From Flavobacteriaceae bacterium UBA4439 (GTDB lineage: Bacteria > Bacteroidota > Bacteroidia > Flavobacteriales > Flavobacteriaceae), in NCBI GenBank assembly GCA_002390455.1, contig DGPN01000022.1:1-13600 (forward strand): a DNA stretch of 13,600 nucleotides, written 5' to 3'. Below are positions 1-6,860 of the stretch, one piece after another (the stretch's first letter is position 1; the number at the start of each line of letters is the position of its first letter). The notes under the pieces are model-generated. The model was given only the letters and a program-made list of their open reading frames with translations, had not been told where the DNA came from and ran no database searches. The position numbers and the translations under genes were made by a program.

Positions 1-420
1 CAATCCTCCTATGGAGTCATCAGAGGCTTGCATTACCAAATGCCCCCCCAGGCCCAATCCAAATTGGTTTCCGTAACTCAGGGGAATGTTTTAGATGTGG
101 TGGTGGACATTCGTAAAGGCTCTCCCCACTTTGGAAAACACATGGCCGTCGAACTGAGCAGTGAAAACCAAAAACAGCTTTTTATTCCCCGTGGTTTTGC
201 ACACGGCTATGCCTGTTTGAGCGAAACTGCACTTTTGGCTTACAAAGTGGACAGCCATTACAACAAAGCTGCTGAGGCCAGCATCGCCTTCGATGATCCA
301 CAGTTGAACATCGACTGGCAAATACCTGTGGAAAAGCAAATCCTTTCCTCCAAAGATTGTGAGCACCCTGCTTTTGAAGCCGCTCAATGCTTTGAGTATA
401 ATACAGCCCTTTATGACTAA
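1..420 (+). CDS. rfbC: dTDP-4-dehydrorhamnose 3,5-epimerase, 5'-truncated by window edge
   Basis: The reading frame is open from base 1 to the TAA at 418-420 (139 residues), so the N-terminal part lies outside the window. The enzyme epimerises C3 and C5 of dTDP-4-keto-6-deoxyglucose, the third step of dTDP-L-rhamnose synthesis, in the cytoplasm. What is seen: the RmlC signature GVIRGLHYQ at residues 5-13, which carries the Arg and the catalytic-base His of the family, then the cupin-core motif PRGFAHGY with a second conserved His, and the YKVDSHY segment where the family has its catalytic Tyr. The TTG inside GLHYQ at 28-30 is not a start, because the motif continues upstream of it. The gene overlaps rmlD by 8 bases, indicating one operon with rmlD and rmlB. 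Family assignment is firm. Confidence 0.95.
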   Translation, partial: QSSYGVIRGLHYQMPPQAQSKLVSVTQGNVLDVVVDIRKGSPHFGKHMAVELSSENQKQLFIPRGFAHGYACLSETALLAYKVDSHYNKAAEASIAFDDPQLNIDWQIPVEKQILSSKDCEHPAFEAAQCFEYNTALYD

Positions 421-1273
421 GATTTTAGTCATCGGTGCCAATGGCCAATTGGGGCAGTCCTTCCAATATTGGGCTCCGTATTTCCCCAATTTTAAAATCT
501 TTTTTGAAGACCTCCCAGAATTCAATCTTTTGGATCGAGATCAATTGGTGCATTATTTCAAATCAACATCTATAAATATAGTAATCAACTGTGCGGCCTA
601 CACCGCGGTGGATCTGGCTGAGGACCAGCCCGAAGCGGCAGAACAAATCAATACAGGCGCCATCGATTCCCTTTGTCAATTGTCCAAAAGTTTTGGGTTT
701 AAGCTCATCCATTTTTCTACCGACTATGTCTTTGACGGTTCCGCTCAAACTCCCTATGGGGAGGACGATCCCCTCAGCCCTTTGGGGGTTTACGGCAAGA
801 CCAAAGCCGCAGGAGAGGCCGTAATGCAATCGGCTGGGATCGATGGATGGATCATTCGTACTTCGTGGTTATTCAGCCCCTATGGCAAAAACTTTGTAAA
901 AACCATTTTTTCCTTATTGCAAAACAAGGATGAAATCAAGGTAGTGGCCGATCAAACGGGAAGCCCCACCTATGCCCTAGACCTGGCCGCCGCTATCCTC
1001 AAAGCGTTGGAACATAAGCCAACATTCAATGGGGTTAAAATCTATCATTATACCAACAGTGGAACCACCACTTGGTACGGTTTGGCCCTTGCCATTCAGC
1101 AACAGATCAACACCCATTGTAAAATCCATGCCGTGGAGACCGCCGCTTATCCTACCAAAGCCGAAAGACCAAAATATTCAGTGCTAAGCTGTGAGAAAAT
1201 AAAAAAGGAATTTAACTTAGACATACAAGCTTGGGAATTGTCATTAAAAGACTGCCTTAAAAAAATAGGATGA
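413..1273 (+). CDS. rfbD: dTDP-4-dehydrorhamnose reductase
   Basis: This 286-residue protein belongs to the extended short-chain dehydrogenase family. It makes dTDP-L-rhamnose by NAD(P)H reduction of the 4-keto sugar, the last step of the pathway. Visible motifs: the nucleotide-binding GANGQLG at residues 8-14, STDYVFDG at 102-109 with the catalytic Thr, and YGKTK at 127-131 giving the YxxxK catalytic pair; RTSWLFSPYGKNFV follows, as is usual in RmlD. I chose the ATG at 413 because the Rossmann strand MTKILVIGANG begins right there. The frame stays open further upstream to 359, but that stretch is only the overlap with rmlC. The length is normal for RmlD. The stop overlaps the rmlB start in an ATGA arrangement, implying translational coupling. 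Confidence 0.95.
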   Translation: MTKILVIGANGQLGQSFQYWAPYFPNFKIFFEDLPEFNLLDRDQLVHYFKSTSINIVINCAAYTAVDLAEDQPEAAEQINTGAIDSLCQLSKSFGFKLIHFSTDYVFDGSAQTPYGEDDPLSPLGVYGKTKAAGEAVMQSAGIDGWIIRTSWLFSPYGKNFVKTIFSLLQNKDEIKVVADQTGSPTYALDLAAAILKALEHKPTFNGVKIYHYTNSGTTTWYGLALAIQQQINTHCKIHAVETAAYPTKAERPKYSVLSCEKIKKEFNLDIQAWELSLKDCLKKIG

Positions 1274-2274
1274 ACAAAAAATCAATTTTAATTACAGGAG
1301 GAGCCGGATTCATTGGGTCACACTTGGTCCGACTGATGGTCAATCAATATCCCGACACCCAATTCGTCAATCTCGATGCTCTTACCTATGCTGGAGATAC
1401 CACAAAATTGGGGGACATTGCCTCCCAACCCCATTATCAATTTGTTCATGGTGACATCACCGACACAGCAATGGTTAAAAAGCTTTTTACACAACACGAC
1501 TTTGATGGGATCATCCACCTTGCGGCAGAGTCACATGTAGATCAATCCATAAAAAATCCCTTGAATTTTGCCCAAACCAACGTCATGGGAACCCTTACCC
1601 TGTTGGAAACCGCTCGACGTGCTTGGGAGGGAAATTTTGAAGGCAAACTTTTTTATCATATTTCAACCGATGAGGTATATGGCAGCTTGGGCGCAACGGG
1701 GAAATTCCTCGAAACCACCGCCTATGATCCCCGATCACCCTATTCCGCCTCCAAAGCCGCCTCAGATCACTTTGTAAGGGCCTATTTCCACACCTACGGG
1801 TTGCCCGTTGTCCTATCCAACTGCTCCAACAACTATGGCCCCGACCAATATCCAGAAAAGCTCATTCCCTTATTCATCCAAAATATCATTCAAGAAAAGC
1901 CACTACCCGTTTATGGTGATGGAAAAAACGTAAGAGATTGGCTCTATGTCGAAGACCACGTGGCAGCCATTGATTTGATTTTCCAAAAAGGCAAATGGGG
2001 ATCCACCTACAATATCGGTGGGAACAACGAAATCAAAAATATCGACATTGTCCACCAACTCATTGCCATTGCCGACAACTACTTGGGTCGACCCCAAGGC
2101 TCTTCCCTCAAGCTGATCAGCTATGTCACCGACCGTTTGGGGCACGATTTTCGATATGCCATCGACGCTTCCAAAATCAAAAACGAATTGAATTGGGAAC
2201 CCCAAACCTCCTTTGAAACCGGAATTGACAAAACCGTACGCTGGTATTTAAAACATTTTAAGGCCCTGTCATAA
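1270..2274 (+). CDS. rfbB: dTDP-glucose 4,6-dehydratase
   Basis: This 334-residue extended SDR converts dTDP-glucose to dTDP-4-keto-6-deoxyglucose with tightly bound NAD+, the second step of dTDP-rhamnose synthesis. Seen: the Rossmann loop GGAGFIGS at residues 10-17, HLAAESHVDQS at 83-93, STDEVYG at 132-138 containing the Thr-Asp-Glu dehydration triad, YSASK at 158-162 (YxxxK), then NCSNNYGPDQYPEKLIPL and RDWLYVEDH, both diagnostic of RmlB. The length matches the family. It starts inside the stop of rmlD and is the last gene of the operon; I see no strong intrinsic terminator after it. The order C-D-B suggests rmlA (glucose-1-phosphate thymidylyltransferase) lies just upstream of the window. 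The product feeds surface polysaccharide or O-antigen assembly. Confidence 0.96.
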   Translation: MNKKSILITGGAGFIGSHLVRLMVNQYPDTQFVNLDALTYAGDTTKLGDIASQPHYQFVHGDITDTAMVKKLFTQHDFDGIIHLAAESHVDQSIKNPLNFAQTNVMGTLTLLETARRAWEGNFEGKLFYHISTDEVYGSLGATGKFLETTAYDPRSPYSASKAASDHFVRAYFHTYGLPVVLSNCSNNYGPDQYPEKLIPLFIQNIIQEKPLPVYGDGKNVRDWLYVEDHVAAIDLIFQKGKWGSTYNIGGNNEIKNIDIVHQLIAIADNYLGRPQGSSLKLISYVTDRLGHDFRYAIDASKIKNELNWEPQTSFETGIDKTVRWYLKHFKALS

Positions 2275-2275
2275 C

Positions 2276-2339
2276 TTGATAAGAAATTACGATTTTGGCG
2301 CGTGTTTGTAATGCATGCCTTCAATTTGATAAGAAATTA
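2276..2339 (+). repeat. 14-bp direct repeat pair, 50 bp apart
   Basis: The sequence TTGATAAGAAATTA occurs at 2276-2289, immediately after the rmlB stop, and again at 2326-2339. Similarity continues as an ATTT a couple of bases beyond each copy. In the second copy the DNA can also fold as TGATAA-GAAA-TTATCA (2327-2342), a 6-bp stem with a GAAA loop; the first copy has lost that symmetry. The repeats lie in the 207-base gap between rmlB and rplU. I cannot assign a function; paired regulator sites or a leftover local duplication are possible. Confidence 0.6.
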
Positions 2340-2431
2340 TCATTTACACCTAAGCCTTTCTCCAGACCGATCAGATCCTTACCAAGTCTTTGATTAAGCG
2401 TTGTTTGATGTCTTAAATTAAATTTCTCAAA

Positions 2432-2462
2432 CTTGTTTTTGAAATCAAAATAACTATCTTTG
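2432..2462 (+). promoter_or_regulatory. Bacteroidota-type promoter of rplU-rpmA
   Basis: TATCTTTG at 2455-2462 matches the Bacteroidota -7 consensus TAnnTTTG exactly. CTTG at 2432-2435, 19 bases upstream, fits the -33 TTG element. Transcription would begin a few bases after 2462, leaving a leader of under 20 bases before the ATG at 2482. This is a sequence match, not a mapped start. Confidence 0.7.
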
Positions 2463-2481
2463 CAGTCCTAAAATAGAAACT

Positions 2482-3060
2482 ATGTACGCAATTGTAGAGA
2501 TAGCAGGGCAGCAATTTAAAGTTGCGAAAGACCAAAAGCTTTTCGTACATCGTTTGCAAGACAAAGAGGGAAGCAAGGTTTCCTTTGATAAAGTCTATTT
2601 GCTTGACGATGGAAAAAAAGTGACTGTTGGCGCCCCGGCTATAAGCGGCGCAGCCGTAGAGGCGAAAGTCGTGGGTCACCTTAAAGGTGACAAAGTGATC
2701 GTTTTTAAGAAAAAACGACGTAAAGGATACCGTGTCAAAAACGGACACCGTCAGGCCCTAACGGAATTGATGGTAGAAAAAATCGTAGCCTCAGGTGCCA
2801 AACCTGTTGCTGCAAAACCCAAAGCTGAAAAAGCACCGGCTCCCGCTAAAGTCGCAGTCGCCAAAAAAGCGCCAGCCAAAGCAGAGGATAAACCCAAAGC
2901 TGCCAAAGCAGCACCGGCCAAAAAAGCCCCCGCAAAGGAAGCTAAGGTCGATTATTCAAAAATGACCGTTGCTGAGCTGAAAGCTGCTGCCAAGGATAAG
3001 GGCATCAGCGGATATACCAGCTTGAAAAAGGCAGAATTAATCGCCGCTTTAAACAAATAA
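2482..3060 (+). CDS. rplU: 50S ribosomal protein L21 with long Ala/Lys/Pro and SAP/Rho-N-like C-terminal extension
   Basis: Residues 1 to about 105 are ordinary L21 (MYAIVEIAGQQFKVAKDQ..., then KKKRRKGYRVKNGHRQ at 77-91, the rRNA-binding basic stretch). L21 binds 23S rRNA in the large subunit. The protein is 192 residues, against roughly 100 to 105 for typical bacterial L21. Residues 107-156 form a low-complexity linker of Ala, Lys and Pro with AKKAPAK-type repeats. Residues 157-192 form a short helical module (MTVAELKAAAKDKGISGY, then LKKAELIAAL) that resembles SAP/HeH or Rho N-terminal domains, which bind nucleic acid. Extended L21 proteins occur in flavobacteria as far as I recall; the role of the tail is inference. 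It has its own promoter and is followed 24 bases later by rpmA. Confidence 0.95.
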   Translation: MYAIVEIAGQQFKVAKDQKLFVHRLQDKEGSKVSFDKVYLLDDGKKVTVGAPAISGAAVEAKVVGHLKGDKVIVFKKKRRKGYRVKNGHRQALTELMVEKIVASGAKPVAAKPKAEKAPAPAKVAVAKKAPAKAEDKPKAAKAAPAKKAPAKEAKVDYSKMTVAELKAAAKDKGISGYTSLKKAELIAALNK

Positions 3061-3084
3061 AAATCACCCTAAAAAAATAATAAA

Positions 3085-3345
3085 ATGGCTCATAAAAAAG
3101 GAGTAGGGAGTTCCAAAAACGGAAGAGAATCAGAATCCAAACGCTTGGGCGTTAAGATTTTTGGCGGCCAAGCTGCCAGAGCAGGTAATATCATCGTTCG
3201 TCAACGTGGAACGGCTCACAATCCCGGAGAAAATGTTTACCTCGGTAAAGACCATACCCTTCATGCCAAAGTGGATGGATTGGTGAAGTTTACCAAAAAG
3301 AGAAATGACAAATCTTATGTTTCTATCGAGCCTTTTGACGCTTAG
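3085..3345 (+). CDS. rpmA: 50S ribosomal protein L27
   Basis: This 86-residue protein starts MAHKKGVGSSKNGRESESKRLGVK, the near-invariant L27 N-terminus that reaches towards the peptidyl transferase centre, and continues with RQRGTAHNPGENVYLGKDHTLHAKVDG, the classic L27 core. The start codon is fixed by the family N-terminus. There is no Firmicutes-type cleaved N-terminal extension. It sits in the conserved rplU-rpmA pair and is closed by a strong terminator about 20 bases after its stop. Confidence 0.97.
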   Translation: MAHKKGVGSSKNGRESESKRLGVKIFGGQAARAGNIIVRQRGTAHNPGENVYLGKDHTLHAKVDGLVKFTKKRNDKSYVSIEPFDA

Positions 3346-3363
3346 ATATTTACCTATGATTAT

Positions 3364-3393
3364 AAAAAAACCCGCCTATTGGCGGGTTTTTTT
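3364..3393. terminator. Bidirectional intrinsic terminator between rpmA and ahcY
   Basis: ACCCGCC, loop TATT, GGCGGGT is a perfect GC-rich hairpin (cores 3371-3376 and 3381-3386), flanked by seven A on the left and seven T on the right. It therefore gives a hairpin plus U-tract on both strands. It ends rplU-rpmA on the plus strand and ahcY on the minus strand, 20 bases past that stop. Confidence 0.93.
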
Positions 3394-3412
3394 ATTGGAC
3401 TTCTTAATCCTT

Positions 3413-4735
3413 TTAGTATCGGTAGTATTCTGGTTTAAAAGGCCCTTTGACCGTCACCCCTATATATTCCGCCTGATCTTCAGAAAGATCGTCCAGCTCA
3501 ACCCCCAAATGTTCCAAATGGAGGGAAGCTACTTTTTCGTCCAAGTGTTTGGGCAACATATAAACCTTATTTTCATATTGGTCGGACTGATTCCACAACT
3601 CTATTTGCGCCAAGGTCTGATTGGTAAAGGAGTTACTCATCACAAAACTTGGATGCCCTGTGGCACAACCCAAATTGACCAATCTACCTTCTGCCAAAAC
3701 AATTAACTCTTTTCCTTCCTCGAGGGTATAAAGGTCGACCTGTGGCTTGATTTCCACCTTGGTATGTCCATAACTTTCATTCAGCCATGCCATGTCTATT
3801 TCATTGTCAAAATGACCAATATTACAAACAATGGCTTTGTCTTTAAGGGCTAAGAAATATTCTTTTCTCAGTATGTCTTTATTCCCTGTAGCGGTGATGA
3901 CGATATCTGCATTTCCGATAACATTAGACAGTTTCTTTACTTCATAACCATCCATGGCCGCTTGGAGGGCACAAATGGGATCGATTTCGGTTACGGTAAC
4001 GATTGCTCCGGCTCCTTTAAAAGAGGCGGCAGTTCCTTTCCCAACATCTCCATATCCAGCCACGACGACCCGTTTTCCGGCCAGCATCACATCGGTAGCC
4101 CTACGGATCGCATCTACAGCACTTTCTTTACAGCCGTATTTGTTATCGAATTTGGACTTGGTTACCGAGTCATTCACGTTGATCGCTGGGAGGGGTAGCG
4201 TTCCGTTTTTCATTCTTTCATAAAGACGATGAACACCCGTAGTGGTCTCTTCAGACAAACCTTTGATGTTTTTTACCAACTCGGGGTAGTGATCCAAAAC
4301 CAAATTGGTCAAGTCTCCACCATCGTCCAAAATCATATTGAGGGGTTCGCGCTCTTCGCCAAAAAACAAAGTTTGCTCGATACACCAGTCAAATTCTTCC
4401 TCATTCATTCCCTTCCATGCATAGACCGGGATTCCGGCAGCAGCGATGGCCGCAGCAGCATGGTCTTGGGTTGAGAAAATATTACAGGAACTCCATGTCA
4501 CCTCGGCTCCTAAAGCGGTCAGTGTTTCGATCAAAACAGCCGTTTGAATGGTCATGTGGAGACATCCAGCAATTCGCGCTCCTTTGAGCGGCTGACTTTC
4601 ACCATATTCTTTACGCAAGGCCATCAAGCCCGGCATTTCTGCTTCAGCCAAATGAATTTCTCTTCTGCCAAACTCGGCCAAGGACATATCCTTTACTTTG
4701 TAGGGCAAATAAGTAGATGCTGTTTTCGTTCCCAT
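3413..4735 (-). CDS. ahcY: Adenosylhomocysteinase (S-adenosyl-L-homocysteine hydrolase)
   Basis: This 440-residue NAD+-dependent enzyme splits S-adenosylhomocysteine, the inhibitory by-product of methyltransferases, into adenosine and homocysteine in the cytosol. Seen: GCLHMTIQTAVLIETL with the active-site His (about residue 60), LDDGGDLTN (Asp about 138), SEETTTGVHRLYERM (Glu about 163), NDSVTKSKFDNKYG (Lys about 193 and Asp about 197, with family spacing), the NAD fold GYGDVGKG at about 227-234, and the C-terminal KPEYYRY tail that caps the neighbouring subunit's NAD. I chose the start at 4735 (MGTKTASTYLPYKVKDM), because the frame upstream to 4792 encodes an unrelated hydrophobic stretch that overlaps the promoter. 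It is a single-gene transcript, divergent from the phosphopantetheinyl transferase gene. No SAH riboswitch is visible in the short leader. Confidence 0.97.
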   Translation of the reverse strand: MGTKTASTYLPYKVKDMSLAEFGRREIHLAEAEMPGLMALRKEYGESQPLKGARIAGCLHMTIQTAVLIETLTALGAEVTWSSCNIFSTQDHAAAAIAAAGIPVYAWKGMNEEEFDWCIEQTLFFGEEREPLNMILDDGGDLTNLVLDHYPELVKNIKGLSEETTTGVHRLYERMKNGTLPLPAINVNDSVTKSKFDNKYGCKESAVDAIRRATDVMLAGKRVVVAGYGDVGKGTAASFKGAGAIVTVTEIDPICALQAAMDGYEVKKLSNVIGNADIVITATGNKDILRKEYFLALKDKAIVCNIGHFDNEIDMAWLNESYGHTKVEIKPQVDLYTLEEGKELIVLAEGRLVNLGCATGHPSFVMSNSFTNQTLAQIELWNQSDQYENKVYMLPKHLDEKVASLHLEHLGVELDDLSEDQAEYIGVTVKGPFKPEYYRY

Positions 4736-4762
4736 AGTTGTATATTTATTGTCAATTTTAAG

Positions 4763-4793
4763 CAAAAGTACGTACTTTAATTTCAATTTCAAA
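4763..4793 (-). promoter_or_regulatory. Promoter of ahcY
   Basis: On the minus strand, TACTTTTG (complement of 4763-4770) matches TAnnTTTG. TTTG (complement of 4790-4793) lies exactly 19 bases upstream as the -33 element. The -33 element overlaps the first base of the divergent gene's start codon at 4793. The predicted leader before the ahcY ATG is about 25 to 30 bases. Confidence 0.65.
4765..4778. promoter_or_regulatory. 14-bp perfect palindrome in the ahcY/PPTase divergent promoter region
   Basis: AAAGTACGTACTTT is a perfect inverted repeat centred between 4771 and 4772. Its left half covers most of the ahcY -7 box. Its right half gives TACTTTAA (4773-4780) on the plus strand, a one-mismatch -7 box for the divergent gene. 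It may therefore be two back-to-back -7 elements, an operator for a dimeric regulator, or both. Confidence 0.5.
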
Positions 4794-5422
4794 TGCCACT
4801 AGAACAAAGGGTCAATATTGATGAGCAAACCCAGATTTTGATCTGGCAAATTGAAGAAACTTTGGAGGCGCTTCAAAAAAATCTTAAACTGTCTAAAGCC
4901 GACAAAATTAGATTCCAAAAACGAAAGATCATCTCCCATCAAAAAGAGTTTTTGGCTTCCAGAAGGCTCCTTTTGGAAGCGGGCGTTTCCCCAGAGGGTT
5001 TAAGTCATGACCCCGATGGCATCCCCCATTTGGAATCCGGTCAGCAGCTTTCCATTTCTCATACAAAAAACTTAGCAGGAATTGCTTTGGGGAGCCAACC
5101 CTTAGGAATTGATTTGGAAGTTTATCGACCAAAGATTGAGCGTATAGCCCCCCGTTTTTTAAATGCCGAAGAAAACTATGCCCTAGAAAGTCCTATGAAA
5201 ATCGAAAAACTCAGCTTGATTTGGACGGCAAAGGAGGCCCTATACAAAGCCCTTAAACAAAAAGGGATTGTTTTTTCTGAACAACTTCTTGTGGCACCTT
5301 TCCAATGGGGAGACCCAAGAGGAAGTGCAAAAGTTTTTATTTCCGATAAAACCCTCGATTTTTCTCTTAATTTTATTGTCAGAAAGGCGTATTGTGGCAC
5401 TTTGGCCACCCAAAAAATCTAA
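4793..5422 (+). CDS. 4'-phosphopantetheinyl transferase, Sfp type
   Basis: This 209-residue protein transfers the phosphopantetheine arm of CoA to a serine on acyl or peptidyl carrier proteins. Seen: SISHT at 87-91, LGIDLEVYRP at 104-113 with the Mg-binding Asp107 and Glu109, and WTAKEALYKA at 144-153 with Glu148 and Lys152; these are the core motifs of the Sfp/AcpT superfamily. The length fits a compact single-domain member. It heads the plus-strand operon, with only 7 bases to the next gene, and is divergent from ahcY. A weak TACTTTAA box at 4773-4780 may drive it, leaving almost no leader. Its carrier-protein target cannot be read here, and its relation to the thiamine genes downstream may be only co-transcription. 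Confidence 0.9.
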   Translation: MPLEQRVNIDEQTQILIWQIEETLEALQKNLKLSKADKIRFQKRKIISHQKEFLASRRLLLEAGVSPEGLSHDPDGIPHLESGQQLSISHTKNLAGIALGSQPLGIDLEVYRPKIERIAPRFLNAEENYALESPMKIEKLSLIWTAKEALYKALKQKGIVFSEQLLVAPFQWGDPRGSAKVFISDKTLDFSLNFIVRKAYCGTLATQKI

Positions 5423-5429
5423 TTTATCT

Positions 5430-5690
5430 ATGAAAATTTCAGTAGAATTGACACTGCTTCCCCTGAATGATAATTTTGAAATTCCCATCAAAAATTTTAT
5501 CAAAAAACTTCGTACCCTGGGGTTTAAAGTAATCGAAAACCCAATGAGTACACAAATCTATGGGGAATACGATGCATTAATGTCTTCCCTCCAAGAAGTG
5601 ATTAAGCAAAGTTTTGAGAACGAGCCTTCCGTGGTTTTAAACATGAAAATCATCAAAGGAGACCGCAGCGCCTATGTCCCCAGTTTTTGA
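5430..5690 (+). CDS. MTH1187/YkoF-like thiamine-binding protein
   Basis: This 86-residue protein begins MKISVELTLLPLNDNFEIPI and has NPMSTQIYGEYDALMSSL at 37-54 and KIIKGDR at 73-79. This pattern is typical of the small ferredoxin-like MTH1187/YkoF (Thiamine_BP, formerly DUF77) family, whose characterised relatives bind thiamine or its pyrimidine part. The ATG at 5430 was chosen because the family beta strand starts there; the longer open frame upstream is only overlap with the preceding gene. There is no signal peptide, so it is cytoplasmic. It is 7 bases after the phosphopantetheinyl transferase gene and overlaps the permease gene by 17 bases. That overlap, and the TPP riboswitch further down, support a role in thiamine handling. 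Confidence 0.85.
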   Translation: MKISVELTLLPLNDNFEIPIKNFIKKLRTLGFKVIENPMSTQIYGEYDALMSSLQEVIKQSFENEPSVVLNMKIIKGDRSAYVPSF

Positions 5691-6312
5691 GTTTTTATTC
5701 GGGCAATACAGTGGTTATGCCACCATGGATATTGTTCTGGAAGCTATCGGGGTTCTTTTTGGATTACTCAGTGTATGGTATGCCAAAAAAAATACTGTTT
5801 GGGTTTATCCCACCGGTATGATTTCCACCGCCATCTTTGTCTATCTATTGCTCAAATGGGCCTTATTGGGTGACATGATCATCAACGCTTACTATTTTGT
5901 GATGAGTGTCTATGGCTGGTATTATTGGACAAAAAAAGAGGAGGAGGTCATTGTACACCCCATTTCTTCAATAACCAAAAAAGAATTCAAAATCGCTCTA
6001 TTGCTTTTTGTGGCCAGTCTGTTCTTTGTCTTTTGGGTATATCAAGCTTTTGATAAATGGGTGGATTGGACTGCCTATGTGGACACTCTAACCACCGCCA
6101 TATTTTTTGTGGGCATGGGCTTAATGGCCCGCCGAAAAATAGAACATTGGCTCTTTTGGATCGTCGGGGATGTCATCTCCATTCCCCTCTATTTCTACAA
6201 AGGGCTTGCTCTGACCAGTTTACAATACATTATCTTTACCCTTATTGCCATCTTCGGTTACCACTCATGGAAAAAGATCTTAGACAAGTCCACTCCCATA
6301 TCCCTCGAGTAG
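5674..6312 (+). CDS. pnuT: PnuC/PnuT-family inner-membrane permease, probable thiamine transporter
   Basis: This 212-residue membrane protein has seven hydrophobic segments, at roughly 18-36, 43-67, 69-86, 105-126, 133-152, 158-175 and 180-198. That is the expected count for PnuC-family channels. Family-like features are NAYYFVMSVYGWYYW at 71-85 and WIVGDVISIPLYFYKG at 162-177. PnuC members facilitate diffusion of vitamin precursors that are then trapped by phosphorylation; PnuC takes nicotinamide riboside and PnuT takes thiamine. I infer thiamine from the thiamine-binding protein before it and the TPP riboswitch after the next gene; nicotinamide riboside remains possible because the next gene is NadR-like. 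It overlaps both neighbours. An in-frame ATG at 5725 is an alternative start that would lose the first 17 residues. Confidence 0.8.
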   Translation: MSPVFEFLFGQYSGYATMDIVLEAIGVLFGLLSVWYAKKNTVWVYPTGMISTAIFVYLLLKWALLGDMIINAYYFVMSVYGWYYWTKKEEEVIVHPISSITKKEFKIALLLFVASLFFVFWVYQAFDKWVDWTAYVDTLTTAIFFVGMGLMARRKIEHWLFWIVGDVISIPLYFYKGLALTSLQYIIFTLIAIFGYHSWKKILDKSTPISLE

Positions 6313-6833
6313 TACTCTACGGGCCAGAATCATCGGGCAAAACGACCTTGGCCAAAGCCTTGGCAGATCACTATCAGACCCAATGGGTGGAGGAATATGC
6401 CAGAGATTACCTCCAAAAAAAATGGGACGAGCAACAAGCTGTTTGCACTTTAGAAGATCTGCCACATATCGTTGCCGGCCAATTGGAAAGGGAAAATCAA
6501 AAAGCGATCACAGCCAACAAGCTTTTGTTCTGCGACACCAATGTGGTGGTTACTCGGGTATGGTCTGAAACCCATTTTGATGGCCATTGCGACACTGAGA
6601 TTTTGGAGTATTCCAAAAAGTTCAAATACGACCTATACTTACTTACGGGAATCGATGTCCCTTGGGTTAAAGATGATTTAAGAGATCGGCCAGATGATCG
6701 TCAGAGGATGTTTGATTATTTCAAAATGACTTTGGAGGAGATGCAAAAAAAATATTTGATTGTGGAGGGAAATCCAACGGCTCGATTGAATAAGGCCATG
6801 GATTTCATTGATTCGTGGTTAAAAAAGAAGTAA
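6267..6833 (+). CDS. NadR-like P-loop kinase (ATP-binding), candidate vitamin kinase
   Basis: This 188-residue protein has a Walker A motif GPESSGKTT at 19-27, EEYARDYL at 42-49, LPHIVAGQLERENQ at 65-78, FCDTN at 88-92 in the place of the NadR DTD motif, and DVPWVKDDLRDRP at 130-142, where NadR proteins have a W-V-D-D-G-L-R segment. This matches the ribosylnicotinamide-kinase domain of NadR; the DNA-binding and adenylyltransferase parts are absent. It starts 46 bases inside the permease gene; no other plausible start precedes the Walker motif. Coupling to a PnuC/PnuT channel suggests it phosphorylates the incoming vitamin. Context favours thiamine; family membership favours nicotinamide riboside. 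The substrate is unproven. Confidence 0.8.
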   Translation: MEKDLRQVHSHIPRVVLYGPESSGKTTLAKALADHYQTQWVEEYARDYLQKKWDEQQAVCTLEDLPHIVAGQLERENQKAITANKLLFCDTNVVVTRVWSETHFDGHCDTEILEYSKKFKYDLYLLTGIDVPWVKDDLRDRPDDRQRMFDYFKMTLEEMQKKYLIVEGNPTARLNKAMDFIDSWLKKK

Positions 6834-6860
6834 AAGCTTTTTAATCATTCTTCTCTGACT

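Noticed and set aside
359..412. Possible upstream start for rmlD
   Set aside because: The frame is open to 359, but the added 18 residues duplicate rmlC coding sequence and precede the conserved N-terminal Rossmann strand; the ATG at 413 fits the family.
2780..2950. Repetitive Ala/Lys/Pro codons in rplU as a tandem repeat array or VNTR
   Set aside because: The protein composition is repetitive but the DNA units are imperfect and irregular; no true tandem array is visible.
4736..4792. Possible 19-residue longer N-terminus for ahcY
   Set aside because: The extension is hydrophobic and unlike the family, and the stretch contains the ahcY -7 box and reaches the -33 element, so it is promoter and leader.
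6057..6266. Open frame upstream of the NadR-like kinase, possibly an N-terminal domain
   Set aside because: It is the +1 shadow of the permease gene, rich in Cys and His with no recognisable domain; the first plausible start is the ATG at 6267.
5674..6833. Reading the permease and kinase as a pure nicotinamide riboside uptake pair
   Set aside because: Not excluded, but the preceding thiamine-binding protein and the following TPP riboswitch point more strongly to thiamine; kept as the alternative.
6831..6843. AAAAGCTTTT palindrome after the kinase stop as an intrinsic terminator
   Set aside because: The stem is only 5 bp per arm, almost all A-T, and has no loop, so it would not terminate efficiently.
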